Part shown: positions 19,160 through 28,440 of the stretch, in pieces
Layout: every line of letters starts with the position of its first letter
Numbering within the stretch: position 1 is the first letter of the stretch
NCBI GenBank assembly: GCA_963803775.1
Contig: CAWDNS010000001.1
Location: forward strand, 1 to 64,000
Direction of reading: 5' to 3'
DNA: 64,000 nucleotides
Source of the DNA: JABCZH01 sp963803775
GTDB taxonomy: Bacteria; Acidobacteriota; Terriglobia; Terriglobales; Acidobacteriaceae
Notes under the pieces: model-generated
What the model was told of the DNA's origin: nothing
The model's database searches: none
What the model saw: the letters and a program-made list of their open reading frames with translations, nothing else
Program-made: the position numbers and the translations under genes

Positions 19160-21043
19160 TCAGCGACCGCTTTGGGGCTTGCCTCCATGCGCCGGCGGCG
19201 ACGAATGAGAAGCTTTTGGTGCAGGAGCACTCTTGTGCTGCTGCCAGGTGCTGAACTTCTGCGCCTCACTCTGGTTGTGCTCCGGTCTATCCTGAACTGG
19301 AGGTGCGGACCTTACCAGTGAGCGCCCCGCGTCTGCCGACGACCTTGGCACCGTTCCCGGACGCGGAACATTGGGTGCGACCGGGCGGTTGTTTGCGCTA
19401 GGCGCCTCGGCCCTGGGCGCAGTTCCCTGCTCCTCGAGTTGCGGGTTGGCAGGCCGTCCCGGCGTTTCTGTACGAACGTTCATCGCAGGTTGTCTCTCCT
19501 GGAAACCAGCTCGCGGGGCCGGCATCCGAGTGCCAACCACGGGCCGGTTGATCACCGAGGCCGGTGGTCTTGCGGTGACTGGGCGTCCTGCGCCCAGCAC
19601 AGCCGCACGCGAGGGCTGGGCCGCGATGCTATGGACGACAGGCGCTTCCGCCAGTTGCCTGGCATCCACGTTCACTATTCCTTGCGCGACCGGGCGGGCA
19701 TTCACGAAGGTGTCATGTGAAACCACGGTTACTCCGTTAGCCACGTGCTGGTTCACATAGACGCGGCTCACGGTGGCATTGTTGTAGACATTGTTTACCT
19801 GGGTAACATTGATCCTCGTATTGGTGATGTTCACATTGTTTACATAGACGCGGCTGGTGCGGTACCAGGGCACAAATACTTCACGTGGCCCCAAGGGGAA
19901 CCAGCCCACTGGGCCGATGCCAATGCCGACACCAAAACCACCACCGCCAACGAAAGCTACCAAGGCGGGCGCGTAGACGGGTCGCACGAGTACTGGGCCG
20001 GGCACCCAGCCCCATCCGCCGCCGATAAAGGCCCAGCGTCCATAATGGAAGGGAGCGAAGCCCCAAGGCTCATTTTCCACCCAAGTCCAGCCCCAGGGTG
20101 CGACCCAGACCCAATGGCCGAAACGGTAAGGAGCCCATCCGGGGGCAACACCGACGGGCGTCCATACTGGACCATAGTCGGCAGCGTAGTTCCAGTGGCC
20201 ATATTCATCTAGATCCTCAGCCCCGGTCATTTCCGGAGAAATATAATTCGATGATTCGGCACCGTCTTCGTGCTGGTCGCGATTGAAAGCGAAATTGTCA
20301 AAGTCATCATTGCCGGGGACTTGTCCGATCTCATGATCCAGTTTATCGGTGCCGGTGAAGGTTGAGCGCTGGCCGGCGATCACCACGAAAGAATCGGCAC
20401 CGCCAGTCACTTCACCGCGACCTTTCCAAACCGTGACATCGGTTTCGTCACCGGCGGCATTTACGTCTACGCGATACTCGCCAGTGCGCTGCACCTGGAA
20501 AGCGGAATTCGGGGTATCGATTTCGATGCGGTCTTCGTCGTCCAGATGGCGCACGCGAAAGACGATGGAACCCTGGGAAAGCCGCAGTTGAGTCGTGTGG
20601 TCATCGAGATCGAGAAAAGTGACGCTGGTTTCGGAATCCATCCGTACTGACGTCGAGCCCATTTGGAACTCGGCGCGTGAGTCCTTGTCCGCCCACAAAT
20701 TATCGCCGTTAGAAAGGGGACGATTCTGGACGACGTCTACCCAGTCTCCCTGGCCGCCGGGTTGAAACGAGACGGAGCCGTTGGAATAACTCAATCGGGC
20801 GACACGGCCCGGCGGATCCTGCGCCGGAGATGCATCTGGCGGTTGCGACGATTGGTCGGGTTGTGCCACCGTTTGATCCTGCGGCGCGGGCGCCTGATCC
20901 GATGGGGCGGGCATTTGGTCCTGTTGCGCCCCAGTTTGGTCCTGCGGCGCTGACTGATCCTGAGCCAATGCTCGCTGCATGATCGGCAACACTAAAATTC
21001 CGGTTAAAACTGCGGTAATCAGTAAGATTCGTGGCGTCTTCAT
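19160..21043 (-). CDS. FecR-domain / DUF6600 exported protein
   Basis: 627 residues. A signal peptide (LLITAVLTGILVLPIM...ALA) is followed by a Gln/Pro/Asp-rich stretch with repeated QDQ and PDQ units (about residues 28-80). A FecR-type domain comes next (SVSFQPGGQGDWVDV, AEFQMGSTSVRMDSETSVTFLDLDD, TGEYRVDVNAAGDETDVTVWKG). A Tyr/Trp/Gly-rich DUF6600 region with WVWVAPWGWTWVENEPWGFAPFHYGRW spacing follows, then a long Pro/Ala/Arg-rich, probably disordered tail. The family is common in Acidobacteriota and its role is not established. FecR relatives in other bacteria signal to sigma factors, but no sigma gene lies nearby. It ends at a clear terminator. Confidence 0.75.
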   Translation of the reverse strand: MKTPRILLITAVLTGILVLPIMQRALAQDQSAPQDQTGAQQDQMPAPSDQAPAPQDQTVAQPDQSSQPPDASPAQDPPGRVARLSYSNGSVSFQPGGQGDWVDVVQNRPLSNGDNLWADKDSRAEFQMGSTSVRMDSETSVTFLDLDDHTTQLRLSQGSIVFRVRHLDDEDRIEIDTPNSAFQVQRTGEYRVDVNAAGDETDVTVWKGRGEVTGGADSFVVIAGQRSTFTGTDKLDHEIGQVPGNDDFDNFAFNRDQHEDGAESSNYISPEMTGAEDLDEYGHWNYAADYGPVWTPVGVAPGWAPYRFGHWVWVAPWGWTWVENEPWGFAPFHYGRWAFIGGGWGWVPGPVLVRPVYAPALVAFVGGGGFGVGIGIGPVGWFPLGPREVFVPWYRTSRVYVNNVNITNTRINVTQVNNVYNNATVSRVYVNQHVANGVTVVSHDTFVNARPVAQGIVNVDARQLAEAPVVHSIAAQPSRAAVLGAGRPVTARPPASVINRPVVGTRMPAPRAGFQERQPAMNVRTETPGRPANPQLEEQGTAPRAEAPSANNRPVAPNVPRPGTVPRSSADAGRSLVRSAPPVQDRPEHNQSEAQKFSTWQQHKSAPAPKASHSSPPAHGGKPQSGR

Positions 21044-21180
21044 TGGTTATTCCTCAATTTGCGGTCTGCCTGCGACCGTCCATTCTTTTCAAAAAACTCT
21101 CAAAGGATTAAACACTTTTGCCGGCAAGAAGTTCTACGTAGACGAAACCAACATAACAACTCTAAACCACAGATAAGAAA

Positions 21181-21207
21181 TGCCAGCGCCCACTTTGGAC
21201 GCTGGCA
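21181..21207 (-). terminator. Terminator downstream of lon
   Basis: An eight-pair stem TGCCAGCG/CGCTGGCA with an 11-base loop is followed on the minus strand by TTTCTTA. It lies 23 bp past the lon stop codon. A TTTT run on the other side could let it act in both directions. Confidence 0.6.
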
Positions 21208-21229
21208 TCTGTTTTAGCAATACCGCGAT

Positions 21230-23668
21230 TTACGCCACTGGTTGCTCGCTGAGAACTTTTTCGCGTTCCTCAGCGTCCTGTTTCCGCTCGCGCGGCGTAG
21301 AAGGCAGCGCCAGGCGCAGGACTTCGTCGATGGTTTTGACATAGTGAATATCGATGTTTTCCAATTGTTCCGGTGTCAGATCTTCTACCACGTTCATGCG
21401 ATTCTCCGCCGGCAAGATGACATCGTGGACACCCGCACGCTTGGCAGCGAGGACCTTTTCTTTCACCCCGCCGATGGGCAGAACGTTACCGCTGAGTGTG
21501 ATTTCTCCGGTCATGGCGGTCAGCGGACGCACCGGTCGATTGGTCAATAACGAGACCAGCGCGGTGGTCATGGTGACGCCAGCCGAGGGACCGTCTTTAG
21601 GGATCGCGCCCGCGGGCACGTGGATGTGGATATCGTGTTCGGCGAAGAAATCCTCCGAGATCCCCAACTGCAATGCATTGGAGCGCACCCAGGTAAGCGC
21701 TGCCTGCATCGACTCCTGCATGACCTGGCCGATTTGGCCGGTCATCGTGAAGCCGCCCTTACCTTTCATCACGTTAGCTTCAATGAAGAGGATGTCGCCG
21801 CCAGACGGAGTCCAAGCCAGGCCGACCACCACTCCAGCACGTTCGGTGCGTTCGGCAATCTCGCCTTCGACGCGGATCTTTATGCCACCCAGAAACTCCT
21901 GTACGATCTCCGGAGTCACTACTAACTTCTCCGTTTTACCTTCCGCCAGACGACGAGCCTGCTTGCGGCAGATGGTGCCAATGGTGCGTTCCAAATTGCG
22001 AACCCCGGCTTCGCGAGTGTAGTGACGGATGACATAGCGGACAGCTTCTTCGGGAAACTCAATTTGCTCGGCGGTGATCCCGTTCTCTTCGATTTGCCGC
22101 GGGATCAAGTACTGGAATGCGATGTGTACTTTCTCTTCCTCGGTGTAACCCTGAAGTTCGATGATCTCCATGCGGTCCCGCAGAGGTTCGGAGATAGGAT
22201 CGAGCATGTTGGCGGTGGTAATGAACAACACCTTGGAGAGATCGAAAGGAACGTCCAGGTAATTGTCCCGGAAAGTCACGTTCTGCTCAGGATCAAGGGC
22301 CTCCAGCAAGGCAGAACTGGGATCGCCGCGGAAATCGCGACCGACCTTGTCGATCTCGTCGAGCATGAAGACCGGATCTTTGGTTTCGGCGCGACGAATT
22401 CCCTGGATGATCTGACCCGGCAGAGCACCGATGTAAGTGCGGCGATGGCCGCGAATCTCAGCTTCGTCGTGCACGCCGCCCAGAGAGATGCGGACAAACT
22501 TCCGCCCCAAAGCGCGGGCAATGGACTTGCCCAGCGAAGTCTTGCCAACTCCAGGAGGCCCAACGAAACAAAGGATTGGGCCCTTCATCGTCGGCTTCAA
22601 TCGGCGTACCGAAAGGTAATCCAAGATGCGGTCTTTGACGCGCTTCAGGTCATAATGGTCTGCATCAAGGACTTCCTTGGCTTTGATAATGTCGACATCA
22701 CCGCCTGATGTCTTCGCCCAGGGAAGTACCGCAAGCCACTCGATGTAGTTGCGGGTCACGCCATAATCGGCAGCCATGGGCGACATGCGAGTGAGCCTGC
22801 CCAATTCTTTGAGCGCCTCTTTTTTGACCTCATCTGGCATTCCAGCGCCTTCGATTTTCTGCCGCAGTTCCTCGGTGTCACGCTGGCCTTCGTCCTGTTC
22901 TCCAAGTTCCTTCTGGATGGCCTTCATCTGCTCGCGCAGGTAGTACTCACGCTGGGTCTGCTGCACCCGGTCCTGGACTTCTGATTGAATCTTATTGCGA
23001 AGTTGCTGAACTTCCAGTTCCTTGGCCAGATGCTGGTTGATCTTTTCTAGACGCACGCGGACGTCGGTGGTTTCAAGCGCGTCCTGCTTATCGGCGGTAG
23101 AGAGTGATGGCAGCGACGAAGCGATGAAATCCACCAGGCGGCCGGGCTCATCGATATTCATGGCTACTGTGGAAAGTTCATCGGACAGGGTCGGTGAGCC
23201 GGCGACGATCTGCTGAAACAGAGTCAGAACGTTGCGCTGCAAAGCCTCGACTTCAGAGCTCTTAGGCGAAATCGCCTCAGGGACCGTCTCGATCTGGGCG
23301 AGCATGAAGGGCGCCAGTTGAGCGAACTGGCCCAACCTGACCCGTTCCAGACCTTCGGCGAAGACGAAGAGGCTCTGGTTGGGCATTTTGACCACTTTAT
23401 GGACTATGGCCAGGGTGCCGACTGTGTACAAATCGGCGGGCTGAGGACTATCAACTCGCGCCTCGCGTTGAGCGACCACCACGATTGTCTTATCTTCGCC
23501 AAGTGAATTGATGAGCTGTACGGAGCTTTCCCGGCCCACGGTCAAAGGCAGAACGGCGTGGGGGAAAAGAACCGTATCTCGTACAGGCAGAATGGGAAGC
23601 GCCCGTTCTTGCTCTGCTTTAGCGGTGTCTTCTTTAGTGCTGCGCTCCGGGCGCGATGGCTGTGTCAT
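21230..23668 (-). CDS. lon: ATP-dependent protease La (LonA)
   Basis: 812 residues, close to the usual length. The N-terminal substrate-binding domain begins with LPILPVRDTVLFPHAVLPL. The AAA+ module has Walker A GPPGVGKTS and Walker B VFMLDEID. The protease domain has the Ser-Lys dyad: S695 in PKDGPSAG and K738 in GGVKEK. It degrades misfolded and regulatory proteins in the cytoplasm. Directly upstream, overlapping the AAGGTG ribosome binding site, is a HAIR-type inverted repeat, so HspR-type heat-shock repression is likely. It is monocistronic, with a terminator at 21181-21207. Confidence 0.97.
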   Translation of the reverse strand: MTQPSRPERSTKEDTAKAEQERALPILPVRDTVLFPHAVLPLTVGRESSVQLINSLGEDKTIVVVAQREARVDSPQPADLYTVGTLAIVHKVVKMPNQSLFVFAEGLERVRLGQFAQLAPFMLAQIETVPEAISPKSSEVEALQRNVLTLFQQIVAGSPTLSDELSTVAMNIDEPGRLVDFIASSLPSLSTADKQDALETTDVRVRLEKINQHLAKELEVQQLRNKIQSEVQDRVQQTQREYYLREQMKAIQKELGEQDEGQRDTEELRQKIEGAGMPDEVKKEALKELGRLTRMSPMAADYGVTRNYIEWLAVLPWAKTSGGDVDIIKAKEVLDADHYDLKRVKDRILDYLSVRRLKPTMKGPILCFVGPPGVGKTSLGKSIARALGRKFVRISLGGVHDEAEIRGHRRTYIGALPGQIIQGIRRAETKDPVFMLDEIDKVGRDFRGDPSSALLEALDPEQNVTFRDNYLDVPFDLSKVLFITTANMLDPISEPLRDRMEIIELQGYTEEEKVHIAFQYLIPRQIEENGITAEQIEFPEEAVRYVIRHYTREAGVRNLERTIGTICRKQARRLAEGKTEKLVVTPEIVQEFLGGIKIRVEGEIAERTERAGVVVGLAWTPSGGDILFIEANVMKGKGGFTMTGQIGQVMQESMQAALTWVRSNALQLGISEDFFAEHDIHIHVPAGAIPKDGPSAGVTMTTALVSLLTNRPVRPLTAMTGEITLSGNVLPIGGVKEKVLAAKRAGVHDVILPAENRMNVVEDLTPEQLENIDIHYVKTIDEVLRLALPSTPRERKQDAEEREKVLSEQPVA

Positions 23669-23675
23669 ATTTCAC

Positions 23676-23696
23676 CTTGAGTGCAACGTGCTCAAG
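23676..23696. promoter_or_regulatory. HAIR-type operator (HspR site) at the lon start
   Basis: The sequence reads CTTGAGT-N7-GCTCAAG and differs at one position from the HspR-associated inverted repeat consensus CTTGAGT-N7-ACTCAAG. It begins eight bases upstream of the lon start codon and covers the ribosome binding site, so a bound repressor could block either transcription or translation. In actinobacteria HspR controls dnaK, clpB and lon through such sites. No hspR gene lies in the window. Confidence 0.7.
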
Positions 23697-23982
23697 TTTG
23701 GATGAGGCAAATGCCCCAAAAGATGCAATCGGCTCTTTTGGGTTGATTCGTGAGAGCGGACTGAGTGTAAACCTTCTTACTCGGCTTTGCACCCATCCGA
23801 AGGTACCGGGTTCAACGTGCTAGAAACAGCGCGTTCGAATTTGCCTTGCCAGGCTATGCGCCGGGTAAATTCCCAGCACTTTGACCAAGTCAGCCACTTC
23901 TGCAAGATCCGCAGGGCGTTGCGCGACACTTGGTCATTGCCGCAACAGCCTCTCCCTGGATAGCGACTCTCACTTGCGCAAC
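23697..23982. other. Intergenic region between lon and the GNAT gene
   Basis: The lon promoter must lie here, reading leftwards. I see only weak -35-like words (TTTACA, TTGCAT) without a good -10 partner. No RNA gene or terminator is evident. Confidence 0.35.
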
Positions 23983-24459
23983 CTAGCTGCCTGAAACGGT
24001 CGAATGCAAATCTTTTTCCAGAACAAGTGCGTCCACTCCATTGGAGTAATAGCGGGGAATTGTCTTCACCACGTTGTATCGATGCCGCTTGTAGAATGCG
24101 AGCGCGCCCGCATTGTCCACGGCAGTTTCAAGGACCACAGTATGACAGGGAATCTGGCGTAGGCGATCTTCGGCCTCGGCCAGCAGCTTCGAGCCGAGAC
24201 CGCCGCGGCGGTTTTCTGGCAGCACGTCAATCGTGATGATGTGACCCACACCGCGGCGGCTGGCTTCGGCGACGATGAATCCGGCAACGGCCTCGGTTTT
24301 GGCGGTTGGTTCGGCGACAACGGTAAACGATCCGCGGCGCTGGATATAAGCCGCCAGTTCCCTCCGCGGATAAGCGATGCCGGGAGCAAAGCACTTCTGG
24401 TCAATGCTCCAGAGGACCTCGAAATCCTCAGCCCGAAACTCTCGCAAGGAAAAATCCAC
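23983..24459 (-). CDS. GNAT acetyltransferase (RimI-like)
   Basis: 158 residues with the acetyl-CoA binding motif A near residues 74-90 (ITIDVLPENRRGGLGSKLL) and the conserved NAGALAFYKRHRY of motif B. Length and layout fit N-terminal protein acetyltransferases such as RimI, which acetylate ribosomal protein or other N-termini, but small-molecule acetylation cannot be excluded. It is divergently arranged with the membrane-anchored gene at 24598. No tsaB or tsaD neighbours, often found near rimI, are present. Confidence 0.75.
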   Translation of the reverse strand: MDFSLREFRAEDFEVLWSIDQKCFAPGIAYPRRELAAYIQRRGSFTVVAEPTAKTEAVAGFIVAEASRRGVGHIITIDVLPENRRGGLGSKLLAEAEDRLRQIPCHTVVLETAVDNAGALAFYKRHRYNVVKTIPRYYSNGVDALVLEKDLHSTVSGS

Positions 24460-24597
24460 CCGGTGATTCTATCCGGAAGCGCCCGGCTGGTGGGCTTGAT
24501 GTATGCAGGAAAAGGGGTTAGAAGCGGTAAAAAAACATCCCACGAAACTGTTGCATGAGGCGCACCCCAAGACGTACCATTCGCATCTGAGAAAGCT

Positions 24598-25251
24598 GTG
24601 GGACGCCTGTTTTTTATCTCCGTGGGCTTGCTGGCCGGTGTGGCTGGGCTTTGGTATTTCTGCTTTGCAGGGTACAACCGCCGCCGGGGGATCCTCGCCC
24701 TGCGCAAGATCGAAGCGGCGTGCTCCCACCGTGCCCGGATCGTGGACACCCACTGGTCCGGGGCGTCGCGACTCGAGGCACATTTACGTTTTGCCGCTCA
24801 CTGGTTTGAAAATGCCCAAGTCACCATACGCTTGCTGCCGCGTCCTTTGCCAGTGCTTTGGTTACTGAGCAGTTGGCACAAGCAAAGAGAGACAGTGACG
24901 TTTGAGGCTGACCTGGATAATGCGCCCGGGGTTCACCTGGATGTGTTCCGTCATCACTGGCTAAGCAATGGCGATCGCCAGATGATCCGAAGTTCCCGCG
25001 ACTGGACGTTGACACGTTCGCAACCGGTGGTGCTAACCACCTCCAATCAATGGCAAAAGGAACTTCCCCCGATCGTGAATACCCTTATGACTTCTCGCGG
25101 ACACAGCCTGTTGAAAGTTCGCCTGCGCCCCGATTCGCCCCACATCGCCGCCACCATGGATTTGGACACTTTATCGGGCGAGGAAGGCGCTGCCGGTTTT
25201 TTGAGTGTGTTGCGGGAATTGGCAACTGGGGCATCACGCTCGCGACAATAA
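24598..25251 (+). CDS. Membrane-anchored protein of unknown function
   Basis: 217 residues. One membrane segment (residues 5-23, FFISVGLLAGVAGLWYFCF) is followed by basic residues NRRRG, which suggests an N-in anchor, although an uncleaved export signal is also possible. The rest is a soluble domain without cysteine motifs. It contains a central FEADLDNAPGVHLDVFRHHWL stretch and a C-terminal part with alternating hydrophobic residues that looks like beta strands. I do not recognise the family. It converges on the NUDIX gene with 29 bp between stops. Confidence 0.6.
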   Translation: MGRLFFISVGLLAGVAGLWYFCFAGYNRRRGILALRKIEAACSHRARIVDTHWSGASRLEAHLRFAAHWFENAQVTIRLLPRPLPVLWLLSSWHKQRETVTFEADLDNAPGVHLDVFRHHWLSNGDRQMIRSSRDWTLTRSQPVVLTTSNQWQKELPPIVNTLMTSRGHSLLKVRLRPDSPHIAATMDLDTLSGEEGAAGFLSVLRELATGASRSRQ

Positions 25252-25280
25252 GCAAGACTTCCGCACCTAATCCGACACAA

Positions 25281-25940
25281 TCAATTTAAGAACTGACGGC
25301 GGGGCTTTGCGTTGCTGAGGGAAGCTTCGGTCGCCTCCACGGTTCTCCACGCACAATCGATAAACTGCACCTTCAAAAGAGAGTCTTGGGGGCGAGCTTT
25401 GGCGACGGTATTGGCGCTGCGGCGCAACCGAAGGACGCGAGCGACGGCGCGATCGACCACGCGCGAGAGAGCGGCGGCGTAATCGTTGCCACGATTTTCG
25501 CGCAAACAGCGTTTCGCCTTCTCCGGGGAAAACCAAGTGGGATGCCGGTCAAACTCCTGCGGCGCTTCCCGCCGCGTCACCTCGCAAAGATGGGCAATGA
25601 CGGTCTGCTTCTTCGAGGCTGCGGATTTTCCGGAAGCGCCAGTCTTACGGCGAACGTAGCTGGCAAAAGAGGCTTCCTCTATGCGGCCATGAACTCCGGC
25701 TTCTTCGAAAGCCTCGAGGGCAGCAGCCTGGGCGTGGGTCAATCCAGGTTCGGCGCTGCCTTTGGGAAAAGTCCAGCGTCGATTGCCACGCGTCCTCACC
25801 AAGAGAAATTCGATCTCAGCGCCGCGGATGCGGTAGCAGACAGCGGCTACCTGCTGGCAGCCACGCAGTCGACGGAGATGCGCCAACCGAACGAACTTTG
25901 CAGAATGTCGCGCGAGCGTTTCCATGGCACCAGAGTGCAC
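25281..25940 (-). CDS. NUDIX hydrolase
   Basis: 219 residues. The Nudix box is recognisable from WTFPKGSAEPG through AAALEAFEEAGVHG, matching G-x5-E-x7-REUxEExGU, with A-FEEAG in place of the usual REUxEE arginine. It follows VAAVCYRIRGAEIEFLLVRTRG, the usual first strands. Such enzymes split nucleoside diphosphates linked to another moiety, often damaged nucleotides or diphosphoinositol compounds. The arginine replaced in the box could lower activity. ATG 25925 is an alternative start. The tail after residue 150 is basic and of unknown role. Confidence 0.8.
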   Translation of the reverse strand: MHSGAMETLARHSAKFVRLAHLRRLRGCQQVAAVCYRIRGAEIEFLLVRTRGNRRWTFPKGSAEPGLTHAQAAALEAFEEAGVHGRIEEASFASYVRRKTGASGKSAASKKQTVIAHLCEVTRREAPQEFDRHPTWFSPEKAKRCLRENRGNDYAAALSRVVDRAVARVLRLRRSANTVAKARPQDSLLKVQFIDCAWRTVEATEASLSNAKPRRQFLN

Positions 25941-26080
25941 GATGGAAGCAGAGTGTGGGTAGAGTCAAGGTTGGTTCGGGAAGATCCGTGAGTGCTTGCG
26001 GAATCCTCTTACATACTTGTGCAGCTTGGAAGATGGAGACACTATTTTGTTTCGACAGCTACGCTGTCAAAGGGGGATCC

Positions 26081-26428
26081 TTGGAAAACTTGTACTGTCT
26101 GCGCTGCAATCGGGAACTGGAGGCGGGACGCAAATCAGTGGCTATGTATATGTTTGCGCAGACGGTGGGAATCCGCCCCCGGCAGAAGTCGGCGGCGCAG
26201 CGGATTTGTTTCTGCCCGCAGTGCTCGGTCTCCCTAGCCATGGGGCCGCCACCGGAAGGCGCGTTGAATGTTGCAGCGTGGAATATGATCCGCGAGCTCG
26301 TAGGCGCGGACCCGGCGCTCAATCAAGCGGCTTGGGAAAACCTCAGAGGGGTGGTTGGTTTGCTTCCAGCTACGGGAACTGACGGCGTCCCGCGACGGGC
26401 GAGCAGCGAAGGATACTTTGAGTTCTGA
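26081..26428 (+). CDS. Small zinc-ribbon-like protein
   Basis: 115 residues from a TTG start (ENLYCLRCNRELEAG...) with AAAGGGGGA just upstream, or about 131 residues if ATG 26033 is used. CLRC near the N-terminus and CFCPQC about 45 residues later form two cysteine pairs suited to one zinc ion. The segment between is basic. The tail is Gly/Pro/Ala-rich. I do not recognise the family; RNA, DNA or protein binding is possible. It converges on the response regulator gene with 11 bp between stops. Confidence 0.55.
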   Translation: MENLYCLRCNRELEAGRKSVAMYMFAQTVGIRPRQKSAAQRICFCPQCSVSLAMGPPPEGALNVAAWNMIRELVGADPALNQAAWENLRGVVGLLPATGTDGVPRRASSEGYFEF

Positions 26429-26439
26429 CCCGTTTTTCC

Positions 26440-27210
26440 TTATTCCGCAGGGTCCGGCATGAAACGATATCCCACCCCCCTCACGGTGAGCAGATGGGTG
26501 GGGGCTGCGGGGTCGTTTTCGATGTAGCGGCGTAAGCGCACAATAAAGTTGTCGATGGCGCGAGTATCAGTGTCTTCGTGCAATCCCCACACCTCTTCCA
26601 GAATTGACTTGCGAGAGACCACGCGACCGCTGTTGCGCACCAGGTGACGCAAAAGTTCAGCCTCCATCAGAGTGAGCTGGATGGTGTTCCCTTTGACCCG
26701 CAACTCCAGTGTCCGAAAGTCCAGTGTCCGGCCGTCGAAAACGAAGATATCGTCCTGCGGCGCGTTTGCAGCAGACGGTGAGTTCACAGGCTCGGAGCTC
26801 TGACTCATGCGGGACCATTCGCGGCGACGTAGTAGTCCCTGCAAGCGAGCCAGCAGAATAGGCAGCTCAAAGGGCTTGGGAAGATAGTCGTCGGCCCCCG
26901 ACGCAAAGCCTTTGAGCACATCTTCTGGACGTCCGCGAGCGGTCAGCATCAGTACCGGAACAAAGTTCTTCGCGGCGCGCAATTCAGAAGCGACGGTAAA
27001 ACCATCCTTGCCGGGAAGCATTACATCCAGCACCACGGCGTCAAAGGCACCGTGATTGCCCTTCTTTCCGTCGCCGGAGGATCCTAAGAGACGATCAAGG
27101 GCAGTCTCGCCATCGGCTGCAACTTCAACCGAATGGCCTTCCGCTTCCAGATTGAAGCGCAGCCCGTTGGCGAGATGGGCTTCGTCTTCGACGATGAGGA
27201 CGTGGCTCAC
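26440..27210 (-). CDS. OmpR/PhoB-type response regulator
   Basis: 256 residues. The receiver domain has acidic pocket EDE near residue 7-9, the phospho-acceptor in AVVLDVMLPGKDGF, and the lysine in YLPKPFELP. An inserted loop SSGDGKKGNHG precedes the phosphorylation strand. After a linker, the winged-helix domain has LTLMEAELLRHLVRNSGRVVSR and a DTRAIDNFIVRLRRYIE recognition region. Its start overlaps the kinase stop by four bases (ATGA), so both are made together. The operon also holds a fatty acid desaturase and a small membrane protein. Confidence 0.9.
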   Translation of the reverse strand: MSHVLIVEDEAHLANGLRFNLEAEGHSVEVAADGETALDRLLGSSGDGKKGNHGAFDAVVLDVMLPGKDGFTVASELRAAKNFVPVLMLTARGRPEDVLKGFASGADDYLPKPFELPILLARLQGLLRRREWSRMSQSSEPVNSPSAANAPQDDIFVFDGRTLDFRTLELRVKGNTIQLTLMEAELLRHLVRNSGRVVSRKSILEEVWGLHEDTDTRAIDNFIVRLRRYIENDPAAPTHLLTVRGVGYRFMPDPAE

Positions 27211-28142
27211 GCCAGCTTCTCCGGAGCGGCACTACGTGGCAGTTCGAGCACCACAGTCGTGCCATGGCCCTCCCCCTTGCTCTGCGCAAATACCCTGCCT
27301 CCGTGTTTCTTCGCAATGGCACGCACGATGAACAGACCCAGACCGGTCCCTTTCACGCGCGACGACGAGCGATTCTGCACGCGATAAAAGCGTTTGAAAA
27401 CCCGCTTCAGCTCGGCCGGTGGGATACCCATACCGTTATCGTGGACGCTTAAGGCGACTCGCTTATCATCGGGCGCGTCGAGTCGAACCGAAATGTCGAC
27501 TTGGTCGCCGGAATATTTAATGGCATTGTCGAGCACGTTGGCAACAGCAGTACGAAGGTCTTCGGGATCACCATTCACGGTGGCGCCGGCTCCGTTGACT
27601 GCGGGTTCGAAGCGCAGGGCTTCGGGTTTAAGATGACGCCCGTTACGGGCGATCTGTACACATTCCTGCACCAGACCGGCGAAGTCCACCGGAACCCGCC
27701 CGCGCGAGCCGCGCTTGTGGCCCATCATTCCCGCTTTCAAGACCTGCTCGACCGTGGTCAGCAAGCGATCGGAATCGTCGAGCATAAGGCGGTAGAACTC
27801 GCGACGCTGGGCTTCGTCCACGTCGCGATGTTGCAGGGTCTGCAGGTAAAGGCGAATGGAGGCGATGGGCGTCTTCAGTTCGTGAGTAACGGCGTTGATA
27901 AAACTGTCGTGCTGCTCGTTACGGCGAATCTCACGTAGTAGGAAAATCGTGTTGAGAACCAGACCTGCGGTAATGGCGCCGAAGAAGATAAATCCCAGGA
28001 AGACTTTGATATCGAGGCGCCAGTTATCGAGTCGCCAATTAAGGATGATCCAACCGGAGCCCACGGCGACGGCAATGCCCGCCAGGCTCACGCCCAGGAC
28101 GAGAAAGGTGACCGTCGCTTTGCGCCTGCTGGTGATGCGCAT
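27207..28142 (-). CDS. Sensor histidine kinase with two membrane segments
   Basis: 311 residues. Two membrane segments (about residues 10-32 and 47-68) are joined by a periplasmic loop of only about 12 residues, with no HAMP or PAS domain. The kinase core follows: H-box VTHELKTPIASIRLY, N-box NVLDNAIKYS, G-boxes HDNGMGIPPAE and GTGLGLFIV. Kinases with such a short external loop usually sense something in or at the membrane. It lies between a small membrane protein (25 bp upstream) and its response regulator (4-bp overlap), downstream of a desaturase. Confidence 0.88.
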   Translation of the reverse strand: MRITSRRKATVTFLVLGVSLAGIAVAVGSGWIILNWRLDNWRLDIKVFLGFIFFGAITAGLVLNTIFLLREIRRNEQHDSFINAVTHELKTPIASIRLYLQTLQHRDVDEAQRREFYRLMLDDSDRLLTTVEQVLKAGMMGHKRGSRGRVPVDFAGLVQECVQIARNGRHLKPEALRFEPAVNGAGATVNGDPEDLRTAVANVLDNAIKYSGDQVDISVRLDAPDDKRVALSVHDNGMGIPPAELKRVFKRFYRVQNRSSSRVKGTGLGLFIVRAIAKKHGGRVFAQSKGEGHGTTVVLELPRSAAPEKLA

Positions 28143-28167
28143 AGCAGGATTCTAGCGCGTTAGGGGG

Positions 28168-28389
28168 TTACTTTGGTCGCCACAGTGTGTAGGCGTGGGT
28201 GCGAACAATGTACAGAACAGCTACCACGACTGCGTAAATCAGGGCCAAACACGTCCAGAAAACATTGCTCCGCTTGCTGTCAGATGCGGCTGCTAGATCG
28301 GAAAATCTCTCGCGGAAGCGGTAGTAGACCAATCCTGCCCCGATTGCGAGGAGGGCGAAAGGCGCGAGCGTTAAGGCAGTATCCATCAC
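28168..28389 (-). CDS. Small two-helix membrane protein
   Basis: 73 residues with two hydrophobic helices (about residues 4-22 and 44-64) joined by a charged stretch RFRERFSDLAAASDSKRSN. No family is recognised. It lies 51 bp after the desaturase and 25 bp before the histidine kinase in the same direction, so it is probably co-transcribed. It could be an accessory factor for the kinase or desaturase; that is inference from position. Confidence 0.55.
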   Translation of the reverse strand: MMDTALTLAPFALLAIGAGLVYYRFRERFSDLAAASDSKRSNVFWTCLALIYAVVVAVLYIVRTHAYTLWRPK

Positions 28390-28440
28390 CGAGACTCATG
28401 GCACGGCTGGAAGCGCGACGCCCTTCCATAACAAAGCTGC

